64,000 nucleotides of DNA, taken from assembly GCA_039545275.1 (NCBI GenBank), contig BCHS01000004.1, positions 186,001-250,000 of the forward strand, in the 5' to 3' direction. Both the position numbers and the translations under genes were made by a program. The notes below the pieces were generated by a model that searched no databases, had not been told where the DNA came from, and worked only from the letters and a program-made list of their open reading frames with translations. Numbering within the stretch: position 1 is the stretch's first letter; each line of letters opens with the position of its first letter. Shown one piece after another: positions 1 through 12,924 of this stretch. Source of the stretch: Pseudomicrostroma phylloplanum (taxonomy: Eukaryota; Basidiomycota; Exobasidiomycetes; Microstromatales).

Positions 1-422
1 CTAGTAGCCCAGTCCACGTCCGTGGGAAGTCATGAGATGCCACTAAAGAGAGGGCTGTGTTGAGCTGTAGACGCAGGGGGAGCGGCGCGGGACTGTTGAG
101 CGCCGAGAGGGAGAGGAGGAGTGGGAGAAGATTCTGACGCAAGGTGGCCTTGCTGGTCTCATCGATGGGAGGCAGCTCCGCTTCTTGGGCGTCGTCATTG
201 TCCCATCGTGTCCTGATGATGTTCTTGAGGTGGATAGAAGAAGCGAGGCGGATGTTGCTAGGTGACTCTGAGGCTGCAATCAGTTGCAAGAGAGAAGGTA
301 CATGGGAGGGCGAGGAAGTGGAGAGGGCTACGAGGTGTTGTTCTGCTGCTGCCCGCACAGATGGATCTGATGCCAGCGTCTGCGACAGGAGTGTGGACAA
401 CTGATCGGCACCGTCTGCCATG
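1..422 (-). CDS. Beta-karyopherin (importin/exportin), N-terminal part, partial
   Basis: The reading frame starts at the ATG at 422 and is open to the window edge (about 140 residues), so the rest of the gene lies to the left. The translation looks like an importin-beta N-terminal domain: a leading helix (DPSVRAAAEQHL), then IRLASSIHLKNIIRTRW, which matches the family pattern of a helix ending in KN-x-I-x-x-x-W, then a helix ending SHDFPRTWTGLL, matching the family's 'DFP-x-x-W-x-x-LL' element. Such proteins carry cargo through nuclear pores and bind Ran-GTP through this N-terminal region. The spacing resembles the Cse1 (exportin-2) and importin-7/Sxm1/Nmd5 groups; I cannot choose between them from this fragment. 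No intron is seen in the visible part. Confidence 0.8.
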
Positions 423-1265
423 GCGTATCAGTGTGAGGTGAATGAGGGTGGGGGAATGCGATCGTAGGGTGGTGATACCGCGGAGAGAGGGAAGAGAAGA
501 AGTGTAGAAGATGCCGAATGACGGAGAGAAAAGTGTTGCTCTCCACTCGCCTGCCCCGCGCGTGCGTGCCAACCTCAAAAGTAGTCTAGTCTAGCCAGGC
601 TCATCGGCTCAATGGCAAGACGAAATGCTAGACAGGGTACACATGAGTGACACAATAGCGTTGACACTCAGCATTGCCGAATGACAAGGGTCTCACCATG
701 TCGCAGCAGATGAAAGACCATCAGCAGGCAGCCGGCAGCCCGTCACGGGCAAGGCAGGCGAGGCGCGGCGAGGTGGAAGCTAGCCAATGCGGGCCGGGCC
801 CATGGCGGAAAGAGGCGCTGATTCCGGTCGAGGGCGATGCGTCGCGACGCACACACACCCAGGTCATGCTAGACACGCACCCTCGGTCAAGCGATGGACG
901 ATCAAGAGGGGCAGAGACTGGTATGGTTGGTTGTCCTGATCTCCATCTCTCTCATGGCGCACTAGTTGTGGGGAACTTGTCTCGCAAAGTGGCCGGCGAG
1001 AGACTTGTGTGTTTGGCTCTGGCAAGGGGGCGGCGGCGGGGGGGCGACGTTGTTTTGTTGTCCGGGTGAACGTCGTGTCTGAATTGCAGTCCCGCTGCAG
1101 CTGCCATGGCTTCCCCCGCCTAGCCATTTCCGCCCTCTGCCGGATCTGTCTGCCCTTCCATCCTGACATCGTCTTGCCATCCACTCCTTACACACCTCGA
1201 CCCTACTAGTATACCCACGCCTCCTTCGACCTCTGGTGGAACCAGGGGCCAACGAGCCGCCACTC
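423..1265. other. Intergenic region between karyopherin and PAK kinase genes
   Basis: The flanking genes are transcribed away from each other, so this 0.84 kb region should hold both upstream regions. Open frames inside it (for example 674-1069 plus and 962-1396 minus) are low in recognisable content and I do not call them genes. No RNA gene or repeat was recognised. Confidence 0.5.
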
Positions 1266-4199
<2,934 letters not shown>

Positions 4200-4652
4200 A
4201 TGGATGGAGGGATGGAGGGGGATGGAGAGCCTGGATAGCTCTCAGATCGCCTTCGCCTTTAGCTTTCACTTGCCTCCTCGCATCACCACCTGTCGGACAC
4301 TCCCTCTCCCTCTCACTTTCACTTTCACTCTCACTCTGTTCCTCCTTCGTCTTCTGCCTCACCTCGTCTCTTGATCTGTGAAATAGCATACCAACCCTCC
4401 TCTCATAGGAGTCCCAACACAACGACCCGCTCCTTTTGTCGCGGCAACGATGCCGCAAAGGGGAGAGCGCAGGTCCTGATTCCATCTCGGTCGGTCGATT
4501 CGTCTGTGACTGTTGTATTGCAGGCAAGGCGAGAAAGACAAGTGGCACTTCCTGCCGCGCCGCGCCGGCGCCGCTCTGCCATCTCCTCCGTCTGCCCTCC
4601 TCTCCTTCTTTCTTCTTCTTCTTCTTCTCCTCCCGCTCTGCCCACCTCCCGT
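4200..4652. other. Intergenic region, 3' ends of PAK kinase and RPT5
   Basis: The two genes are convergent, so this region should contain both 3' UTRs. It is pyrimidine-rich, with a short imperfect CACTTT/CACTCT hexamer run near 4303-4340 and a TTC run near 4608-4630. No gene is seen. Confidence 0.5.
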
Positions 4653-6116
4653 CTACCCAAAGTAGAATAGCTCATTCTTCTTCTTTGCCTGCACCTCCAG
4701 AATCCCACCCATGTAGTGCTCATGATCCAACACCGTCGCCCCTTCTCTAAGCGCAAGCATTCCCGCCTCTACACACACTGCCTTGAGCTGAGCACCATTC
4801 ATCTCGTCGGTTGACCCCGCCAGCTCTTCAAAGTTGACATTGGGTCCCACTGCCATTTTCCTCGAGTGGATCTCCATGATCCTCGCACGCGCCTGCTCCG
4901 TAGGAAGGGGAAACTCGATTTTCCTGTCTAGACGACCGGAGCGCAGGAGAGCCGGGTCGAGGATGTCGATTCGGTTCGTGGCGGCAATGACTTTAATCCG
5001 AGCGTCGGAGGAGAATCCATCGAGTTGGTTGAGGAGCTCGAGCATGGTGCGTTGGACTTCTCGGTCACCAGACTTGTCCGAGTCGAAGCGCTTGGTGCCG
5101 ATGGCGTCAATTTCGTCGATGAAGATGATGGCGGGGGCCTTTTCCTTTGCCAGCTCAAAGGCGTCGCGCACTAGCTTTGCACCGTCACCGATGAACATTT
5201 GCACGAGCGAGGGACCGGCGAGCTTGAGATAGCAGGCATTCGTCTGGGCCGCACAGGCTCGGGCTAGCAGCGTCTTTCCTGTGCCGGGCGGGCCGTACAT
5301 GAGTGCTCCCTTCGGTGGCCTGATACCCAAGTTCTTGAACCTCTCTTCTTGTTGCATCGGCAGTACGATGGCCTCGACCAGCTCCTCTACCTGCTTGTCC
5401 AACCCACCAATGTCACTGTACGTCTCCGTGGGCCTCTCATCCACCTCCATGGCCTTTACCCTCGAGTCGTACTCTGCAGGCAGCTTGTCCAGGATGAGAT
5501 ACGAGTCCTTGTTCACACCAATGAGGTCTCCGGGTCTGAGTGCGTCGGACTCGACGAGGCCGATGATCGGGAGGAAGATGGTCTGGCGGGTGGACGTCTT
5601 GATTACGGCGCACTTGGGTCGCTTGCCCACTGTGGGTGGTACGGACACGGCAGAGGTGGGCTCATCGGCGTCTTCGTCGACGTCTGGATCTATGTCGAGG
5701 ATCTGTAGAGAAAGAGCGGGTGGGAGAGAGGAGGTTGGTGAGCTGGATCGTCGTCGGAGTGAAGCTCCACAGGCCTGCTGACTCTGCCACCACGGGCCGC
5801 TGCCACTCACCTCTACCACGTTGCCTACAAGGTACGGCAGGATCTTATTCTGCCTAATCTTGTCTGCATTCTCTGCCACCTTTTGCTTCATTGCGGTCTG
5901 CTCATGTATGAGCCTCATATGTTCCGACTTCATCACCTTGACATCATTGTCCAGGAGTCTTGTGCGGGTGTGGATCTCGTCGATGGAGGCATTGAGGATG
6001 TCCTCTGGAATCTCGGGCGAGGCGGGACGCTCTGGTGCTGGTGCTGCCGCGGATGAGGAGGATGCGCCTCCATTGGGAGGTGGAGCTGCACTCGTTGAAG
6101 GAGCAGAGCTTGACAT
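4653..6116 (-). CDS. RPT5: 26S proteasome regulatory ATPase Rpt5 (PSMC3/TBP-1 type)
   Basis: Two exons, 5811-6116 and 4653-5702, encode 451 residues. The order is typical of the family: a Pro/Ala/Ser N-terminal tail, a coiled coil (about 40-90), an OB fold, and an AAA+ domain with Walker A GPPGTGKT (239-246), Walker B IIFIDEID (about 294-301), the sensor region ATNR, and [13 protein letters not shown]. The subunit is one of six ATPases in the 19S base that unfold substrates and open the 20S gate. The 108-bp intron (5703-5810) is a multiple of three and has no stop in frame; it is called an intron because its ends are GTGAGT and CTACAG and its translation is foreign to the family. The C-terminus reads LFYFG, so the last three residues do not fit the usual hydrophobic-Tyr-X gate-opening motif exactly. 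Confidence 0.95.
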   Translation of the reverse strand: MSSSAPSTSAAPPPNGGASSSSAAAPAPERPASPEIPEDILNASIDEIHTRTRLLDNDVKVMKSEHMRLIHEQTAMKQKVAENADKIRQNKILPYLVGNVVEVSGSGPWWQSQQACGASLRRRSSSPTSSLPPALSLQILDIDPDVDEDADEPTSAVSVPPTVGKRPKCAVIKTSTRQTIFLPIIGLVESDALRPGDLIGVNKDSYLILDKLPAEYDSRVKAMEVDERPTETYSDIGGLDKQVEELVEAIVLPMQQEERFKNLGIRPPKGALMYGPPGTGKTLLARACAAQTNACYLKLAGPSLVQMFIGDGAKLVRDAFELAKEKAPAIIFIDEIDAIGTKRFDSDKSGDREVQRTMLELLNQLDGFSSDARIKVIAATNRIDILDPALLRSGRLDRKIEFPLPTEQARARIMEIHSRKMAVGPNVNFEELAGSTDEMNGAQLKAVCVEAGMLALREGATVLDHEHYMGGILEVQAKKKNELFYFG

Positions 6117-6601
6117 TGTGTGAGGACGATGGTATGGGATGTGATGGTGTCAAGGGAGTAGTGGCTGGCTGTCCTTGGTCTGACCTTGGTGCAAGTATCG
6201 AGTGCTTCCCTTGGATCGCCCCCGTCGAGCCTGACTTGCTCCACTCTGGGGGGGACGCGTGGTCAGTGAGTGGCCTCTCCTCAGCCAAGGACACCGCGCG
6301 CGCTCCCCCTGCCTGCCTACACACACGCCCATGGCCTTCCCCTCGCCCTTTGTGGCTGATGGACGTCTCTGTCCGCCTGTGCGTTTCTGGGCTTGAATTG
6401 CTCCTGCCGAGCGGAACAGACACGACCGACACCGCCTGCACAGCAAAGAAACACCTCTACCGCATCCTACATTGTACCTTTTTCCTTCGAGTCAGTCACA
6501 GAAATCGCTTCCCGAAGCTACAGCATACACCACATTCATTCACAGAACCAAGATACCATCGTTCCCGGGAGGAAAGCAGGCCCTCACCCCCCTCGCCCAC
6601 C
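6117..6601. promoter_or_regulatory. Divergent upstream region shared by RPT5 and the M50B-like gene
   Basis: 485 bp separate the two start codons, which point away from each other. The M50B-like start sits in a good context (CCACCATGCC). No TATA box or named regulatory site was recognised; the assignment rests on position only. Confidence 0.4.
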
Positions 6602-7751
6602 ATGCCTACGCTCTATCAGCCCCTGGCAGGGCAACAAGCTCCTTCGGGCACTTTGGATTATGCGCCCCTCGACAGCACTGTAAAACACCCTTCTCTCACA
6701 CGCTCCGTCATACGCTCCCTGGTACGGAGAGCCAGTCGCATAGACCCTACATCGGATCAAATAAGGGTAGGTATGCAGAGAAAGGATGTCTCGGCGCTTC
6801 GAACGGGGGGGCGCGGGGACGGATTGAGGCGCATACAGCATACATTGAGCCGAGGAGCAGAGCATACGCCTCCGGGACAGTACTACTGGAGTCAACCGGC
6901 GTCAGAATACTCACATCGAACTTACCCTCCTTCCGCATTGCATAGATCATCATTGTAGCCTGCGTCTACGTCCTAGTGATCGGCGTCCTCTGGAACGTAC
7001 CCTACCTCAAGCTCATCATATACCCCTTCAAGCTCCTCACCGTCGCCTTTCATGAGTTCAGTCATGCCATCGTAGGCTTGATTACCGGCGCCAAGATCGT
7101 CTCTGTCAAGCTGGACCCGAACGAGGGAGGCGCAACGGTCATGAAGGGAGGCATCTCGTGGCTCTCTTTGCCTGCTGGCTACCTGGGGAGCAGCTTCATT
7201 GGGGCAGCGATGATTGCTTGTGCCTTTGACATCCGAGCTAGCAAGGTGAGCTGCCCTAGGATTGCAGCAGATATTCCGGTCGCCTTTGCTTACGACTCGA
7301 TGTTGCCCCTCTCCGTTTCCACCAGGTCATGACGATCATCATCGGCGTCGTCTTCCTCTTCACGCTGTGGTGGGCAAGGAGAGACTGGCTCACCTGGCTC
7401 CTCCTCCTAGCAGTGGCCGGTCTCATCGTCGCCTTCTGGTTCATCGCCGAAGGAGTCGCCCTGCAGTACCTCGTCCTCTTTCTCGGAGTCATGAGCTGTC
7501 TCTACAGCTGTTTCGACATCCTCGAGGATCTCGTCTTCCGCAAGGTAGAGGAGAGCGATGCCAGTGCCTTTTCGCGGCTGGTAGGCGGGAGTCCCCAGGC
7601 ATGGGGAGTGCTGTGGTTCCTCATCTCCGTCGTCTTCTTTGCAGCGGGACTGATTATTGGCATCGTCGCCTTCAAGACGTCTACCAGTGCCCAGAGGGCG
7701 GACGACTTCCTCAATCCTAGGGACGAATTCGTCGTCTTGATGCCCAGATGA
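6602..7751 (+). CDS. Peptidase M50B-like membrane protein
   Basis: Three exons (6602-6766, 6946-7245, 7326-7751) join in phase to give 296 residues. After a polar N-terminus of about 55 residues, hydrophobic segments begin (IIIVACVYVLVIGVLW). A zinc-protease motif HEFSH (HExxH) lies at about 91-95 beside a membrane segment, as in the M50B-like family of fungal multi-pass proteins. Several further membrane segments follow, for example around MTIIIGVVFLFTLWW and GVLWFLISVVFFAAGLIIG. The family is related to site-2-type intramembrane proteases, but its fungal members are largely uncharacterised and the substrate is unknown. The start was chosen at the Kozak-like ATG at 6602; a longer overlapping frame beginning near 6035 is a shadow. 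The gene is divergent from RPT5. Confidence 0.85.
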
Positions 7752-8833
7752 GCAGAGACGCTGGAAGACGTAGTAGATGAGCAGCCTAGACGGAGAACAG
7801 CTCTCCGACCCGTCACTCTGTATATACCAAACACCTTGCATACCATGAACTACTTTGCCCTGCCTCTGCCTCTTTAATGCCAATGGCTAATTGCTGTGAT
7901 GATGAACCGAGTGTGCATTCGAAGGTGATGCGCCTATTGACGGCAGGCGAGCCGCGCGCACGCCCATGGCTCCGCCCCTTCCGCCCCGCCCCTCCAAAAT
8001 CAAAACCTCCGCCCGCCCGCCCCTTTCCTCTTTCCCTTCTTCTCACACAAAGGACTTCGGTAGCTCTTCATCCCTGCCTTTCCTGGCCTTCGGGTGCGGG
8101 TGAGGCAGAAGACGAAGAGCTACATCCCACCGTCTGAACGGGCCCGCGAACTCCTCCTGTAGTGGGAGGGACCTGTGCGGGTTTTTTGGCCAATTATTCA
8201 TTACTTGGTCGGCCTGGCGGCGAATTGTCTAGATGAACCCCACCTCTCCCCCTTATGATCTCCTCTTTTCGCTTTCTGGTCCTTCCCTCTTTGGGGGTAG
8301 TTGATTGGAGTATAGTGTGAGGGGAGGGAAGAGGGGGCGTTGGGGGCCCTGATTTCATTGTGAGTGCTGCAGAGGCGAGGCGAGTCCGAGGCAAGTGGAT
8401 GATGGATGGGATTTATACTGACTTTGTATGCGTCAATTGCTCTTCTTACTCACAGGCATAGGAGGAAGTCATTACGTGACCATGCCTCGACTTGTAACAA
8501 CCCAGGGCCCGACATATGCTTCCATTCTTCTCTGTTCTGTTTCGCCTGTTGTACCATACATATCCTGCTCGTGCTGCTTGATCAATGAAGACCTTCGTCG
8601 TTGCCCATCTGCGTGTGTGTGTGTGTGCGTGAGCTCGAGCGGATGAGCAAAAAAGTTGTCGCTCGCTCGCCCGCGCGTGCGCCTCGGCTGATCTTCTCAG
8701 CCTGGGCCAGACTAGTGAGCAGGCGTCCAGGCCATCGCTCACTTCTTCCCGATCTCATCATCCTCGTCAGCTTCACTCCACTGCACCTCGAGGAAAATAC
8801 CTGCCGCTGCTGCTCTGCTCTGTGTTGCCCAGC
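7752..8833. other. Intergenic region with a GT microsatellite
   Basis: 1.08 kb between two plus-strand genes. It contains GC-rich stretches (CCCGCCC-type runs near 7980-8025) and a (GT)n run near 8611-8628. Open frames here (up to about 98 codons) carry no recognisable domain. The last 100 bp are pyrimidine-rich, consistent with a leader for the next gene. Confidence 0.5.
8611..8630. repeat. (GT)n microsatellite
   Basis: An uninterrupted GT dinucleotide run seen directly in the sequence, upstream of the bL27m gene and outside any called exon. Confidence 0.8.
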
Positions 8834-9873
8834 ATGTCCTGGCTCTCCCGTCTCTCGCCCGCCCTGGTCTCGCCGCTAAAGAGCGCAAGGCAGACCCTCT
8901 CACCACTGAGCGCCGCCTTCCACCCATTGAACTTCAACGCCGAAGCCTCCTCCTCTTCCTCCTTCCCATCCTCCTCTGTCGCTTCCGGTAGCACCTCTTC
9001 CTCTGCACTCCCCTCCTTTCCCTTCGGAGGAGCGATCCAGGTGCGAAACTCGACGAAGCGTGGAGGTGGTTCTTCGAAGAATAACAGGAATAGTGCGGGA
9101 AAGCGTTTGGGGATTAAGAGATATGGTGGTGAGTGGTGTGCACGGAGAAGCAGGACATATGCCTCTCTATCGGGGTCTACTGTGAAGCACTTCTGACTTG
9201 AGCTTCGCCCTCCCATGTCTACCCTTGGTTCTCATCGCTACTTCCTCCTTTGTGCTCCACAGGTCAATACGTGCAAGCAGGCGAGATCCTCATCAGGCAA
9301 AGAGGCACCTCCTGGCACCCAGGTCAAAACGTCTCCATCGGTCGAGACCACACCCTCTTTGCCCTCAAAGCCGGGTGGGTGAGGTTCTACCAGCCCGTAC
9401 CGCCGCCCGCGTCTGTGGTTGCCCCAGCACTAGTCACAGCGGGTGCTGCTGCTGCCGATGCTACCTCCAGCAGCACGAGCAGCAGCAACCCCCCACCTCA
9501 TCTCCGTCTCGCCATCTCCCCCCTCCCTCAAACTCCCGCCCTACCCAAAAGCGAGACTCTCCGCCCGCACCCTTCATCACGCAAGCGCCGCACCGGACGT
9601 AGGTACATCGGTGTAGCCCTCTCGCAGGAATCTGCCCTGCCTGCTGCATGGGGCGCGCCGAGGGAGAGGAGGTTGGAGAAGATTGATTTGGTCAAGTATA
9701 AGGGATTGAAGAAGTTGATGAGTAGGGGGATGATGGCTGGAGGAGCGGGAGAGGGAGAGGGAGAGTGGGAGGATGTGCTTCCTGCTGAGGGAGAGGCGCC
9801 GGTGGGGGAGAGGATCGTGGTGCAGACGGATGCCGAGGGTGAGGCACAGCTGACTAGGGAGCCTCGAGTGTAG
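8834..9873 (+). CDS. MRP7: Mitochondrial large ribosomal subunit protein bL27m
   Basis: Two exons (8834-9128 and 9263-9873) encode 301 residues. The bL27 core spans the splice: [19 protein letters not shown], then [18 protein letters not shown], then [20 protein letters not shown]. In bacteria bL27 sits near the peptidyl-transferase centre; the fungal form is the mitoribosomal Mrp7 type. The first roughly 65 residues are Ser/Ala/Leu-rich with Arg and Lys and almost no acidic residues ([16 protein letters not shown]), as expected for a mitochondrial presequence. A long C-terminal extension past the core, as in fungal Mrp7 proteins, contains a basic patch and a Gly/Glu-rich stretch. The splice restores GGQ exactly at the conserved site. 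Confidence 0.93.
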
Positions 9874-10235
9874 TGTAGAGTGGTGTAGACTCAAAAAAGG
9901 CCCACTCAAACTCGCCCTTTGTGACTCTAGTGCCGTACACACACCGCCTGTCGCCAATGATCAATCAGACTCGAGCGTCAGACCGGGAAACGTGAAGTGT
10001 GCAATCGTCATGAGCGACGAGTCGATGAGGAACATGAAACGTTGGGAGTAAGGTACAAGGATGTGCGCGCACAAGGCAACAGCAGCAGCAGTAGTCCAGA
10101 GGGATATAAAGATCCGCCGCCACGACCATTGTCTTCGTCACCACCGCTACCGCTATGTCGCACCGAACCGAACCTTCTTCAAGCCGCAACATCTAGCTCT
10201 CTCCCCCCTCTCTCCTCTCCTCTGCTCTCGTCACT
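9874..10235. other. Intergenic region, convergent 3' ends of bL27m and eIF2A
   Basis: 362 bp between two convergent genes; presumably 3' UTRs. No gene, RNA or repeat recognised. Confidence 0.5.
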
Positions 10236-12467
10236 CTATTCCAACGCCTGCAACTCCCTCCTCAACTCTCCCTCATTAGCAATCTTCAACATCTGCGTCT
10301 GTTCCAACTTCTCCCCCGCGTCCCGCCGAGCTTTGAGGTCCTCAATAGCCTTGAGCTTCTTGGTCAGATTGCGCAACTTCTTGTCCAGGGCTACCGCTTG
10401 ACTGTTCCCGCCTACTTCTGCCGCACCAGACGTGGCAGGCGGAGCGGAGACGTCGACTACTTCGGAGGTTAGAGAGGCTTGGGCGGCAGGAGCGGGAGAG
10501 GCTGGTGCGGTGGGTGTGGGAGTGGCGGCGTTGCTCTTGCCCTTGTTGCTGTTGTTGTTGGCATTGTTCTTCTTGTTGCCCTTGGGGCCAGTAGGGGTAC
10601 CAGAGCCAGGCGCAGCATTTGCGTTGCCGTTGCTGGTATTGTTGTCCTTCGGCCGGGGTGCACCGGGGACTTGACGCTTGCCCCTGTTGGCGCCGGGGAC
10701 ATAGGCTCCGTGGCCATTGGTCCCCGAGCCAGGTCTCGAGGGACTACTGCTACCCAGCGAGTCTTCGTCCCGGCTGTAGGCAGTGCTGGCTGCTGCTCCT
10801 CTGGCGCCTGGCGGCCTGTAGGCGCCGGCNGGCCGTTGGGGCTTGGCAGCCGCCTTGTCCAGCCACTCCTTAGCAGCTGCGCTCGGCGCGGGCGAAGCTG
10901 GCAGCTCAGCAGGGAAGGGCGGCGGGTCGCGAGCTCCTTGTGCTGTTGCAGTGTTCCATCCTGGTCTCCACCCAGCCTGGTACATCTCGTCGATGAAGTC
11001 GACGTGGATCAATTGACCAGTGCAATGCCAGATCTTGATGCCATTTTCCACCCTCAGGCGGGGGCTGAGCGTGGCAGTGAGGATGAACTCTCCACATGGA
11101 CTCCACTCCAGCACACTCGAGTTGCTAGCATCGAACGTGAACAGCTTGCCCTTGCTCAAGTTCTGGCGGTCCCAGACGTCGACCATTCCGTTCAAATTAC
11201 CGAAGCCGGCAAGGCAGAAGAGCCGACCCTGAGGGTTGAAGGTCACAGTATTCCTAGCAGCTGAGCCTAATTCTGCGATGACGTTGACACGGAAGCTGAA
11301 CAGCGTGGCCTTGGACGGCATGTAGCCGTAGACGACGATGAATTCCCGACCGTTGCTAGACCACTCAAAGTCATGAATGGGACCTTCCTTGTCAAGGGCT
11401 ACTCGACAGTCGAAGTCTCCTCGCGAGGAAATCATGTAGAGGTTCGTCTCTCCATAGTACGACTTTCCGGTCTTGTCCACGTCGGTAGAGGTCATGAACA
11501 GGAGGGAAGTGCCGGCCTTGTTCCACTTCATCTGGATCTTGTCTGCCTTGAAGAACGTCTTTTGCGAGACGGGAGCCGGCGGTGTCTCTGGCGATGGGAT
11601 GAGGGAAGCGAGGGAGAACACTCTCACTGACGCCGGAGCGCCCTTTTTCTCTCCACAGAAGACGGCGACTACGGGCTTTGAGCCAGCTCCCAGCTCGAAG
11701 CTGGTCATGCCCTCTAACCTGAGTCGTCCAACGACGCCCTTGGCCTGCACGGCATTGGGCTCGAAGACCTGCAGCTCAGTGGATACCTGGCGCACGAGGT
11801 AGGTCTCCTCCTCGTTGAGCTGCGGGTGACATCCTTCTTGACTCTTGCGCTCCCATGCGCCCACTTCCGCTCCATCGCTGGTACGCCATAGGCGGAGGTT
11901 GGGGACATTGTTGCCCTCTTCGTCCTTGAATGGCCGTTGCCATGTGCTGAGGTAGCCTCCCCTTGGTGAGAAGGCGAGGTCTACGACTCGGGGAAGCGGG
12001 AGGGTGTGTGTACGGACTGATGCAGTGGGATCCGACGTCGAGAGGAGCAGGAGGCTACGCAGAGGGGGGACAGAGGGAGAAGTGGAGAATAGGGAAGCGT
12101 GAGAAGGCTGCATTTCGCTGAGCCGCAGAGTCGTCGCAGGGCCCTTGCTGCGAGGTTGCCTGGGTACTCACTGGTTCTCCATGCCCATGGCCACCCATCT
12201 TCCATCGGGACTGTACTTGAACACCCTTGTTTGATTTGAGCTGTCTGCCTCTTCGCGGTCGAAGCCAGACACGGGCGCATAAGAGGGAGGTCCTGTGAGG
12301 AGGCCTATTGACTTTTGCGACCGGTCTGGCAGAAGGAGAGACGGAGTGGGAAGAGCAGAGGTAAATGTTGCTCAGTCTAGGCTCCTGCTTAGGGACCTCA
12401 TATCTGCCTGCTGTGCCTACTCACAAGCCCATTGCGTCGTTGCGGAGGAGGAGGACTGCGAAGCCAT
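10236..12467 (-). CDS. eIF2A: Eukaryotic translation initiation factor 2A (eIF2A)
   Basis: Three exons, 12425-12467, 12172-12325 and 10236-12117, give 692 residues. The first exon codes only 14 residues and joins to RSQKSIGLLTGPPSYAP and RVFKYSPDGRWVA, which match the start of the eIF2A beta-propeller; the join at 12172/12117 then leads into LAFSPRGGYLSTWQ. Further family landmarks are SFFKADK-like KTFFKADKIQMKWNK, STDVDKTGKSYYGE, FIVVYGYMPSKATLF, CLAGFGNLNG and ILTATLSPRLRVENG. A disordered Pro/Gly/Asn-rich linker contains AYRPPGARG, and the C-terminus is a basic helix (LTKKLKAIEDLKARRDAGEKL). eIF2A can deliver initiator tRNA in a GTP-independent way and is linked to non-AUG and stress translation. 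One ambiguous base (N, 10830) makes one residue unknown but does not break the frame. Confidence 0.95.
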
Positions 12468-12924
12468 TGTCGAGCAGCGATGTGCTGTGAAGCTCTGTTC
12501 CTTTTGACGAGATCGCAGCGATGTGCCTATGGTCTTCTCTCCACTGCTGCCCAAGATGACGGAGCGCTGAGAAAGGGGAGGTGCTGGCTGGGTCCAAGGT
12601 AAGACCAGAAGAAGTGGGAGGACAATGGATTGTGCGTCTTGGTATGCGTGGTGCCGTGGGTATTGAGGCTAGGGCTGAGAAGAATGACTTTCCCGCGCGC
12701 GGCACCGCCAGACAGCTCAGAGCAGCCCGCCAAGGCGCACACGCACACACGCGGGGCGACTGTTGGACCCAATGCACACTACGCTCACACGCACGCCCAC
12801 ACTCACTCACTCACTCACTCACACAGGGGCCACACGACAAAGAGGAACAGGAAGATTCAAAGGAAAGGGAAACGCACGCAGCGACCTTGACCTCCCCATC
12901 TCCCACCCAGGAGCCATCGCAGAC
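12468..12924. promoter_or_regulatory. Divergent upstream region of eIF2A and the lectin receptor gene
   Basis: 457 bp between divergent start codons. Contains a tetranucleotide (ACTC)n run just before the lectin gene. No specific factor site recognised; assignment is positional. Confidence 0.4.
12797..12825. repeat. (ACTC)n tetranucleotide repeat
   Basis: About six tandem copies of ACTC seen directly, about 100 bp upstream of the lectin receptor start codon, likely within its promoter or leader. Confidence 0.8.

Noticed and set aside
6035..6958. 307-codon plus-strand frame across the RPT5 5' end and the first M50B-like exon
   Set aside because: It overlaps two well-supported genes in a different frame and has no recognisable domain.
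10479..11264. 261-codon plus-strand frame antisense to eIF2A
   Set aside because: A shadow of the eIF2A linker; Val/Leu/Gly runs reflect the reverse complement of Asn/Pro/Ala codons.
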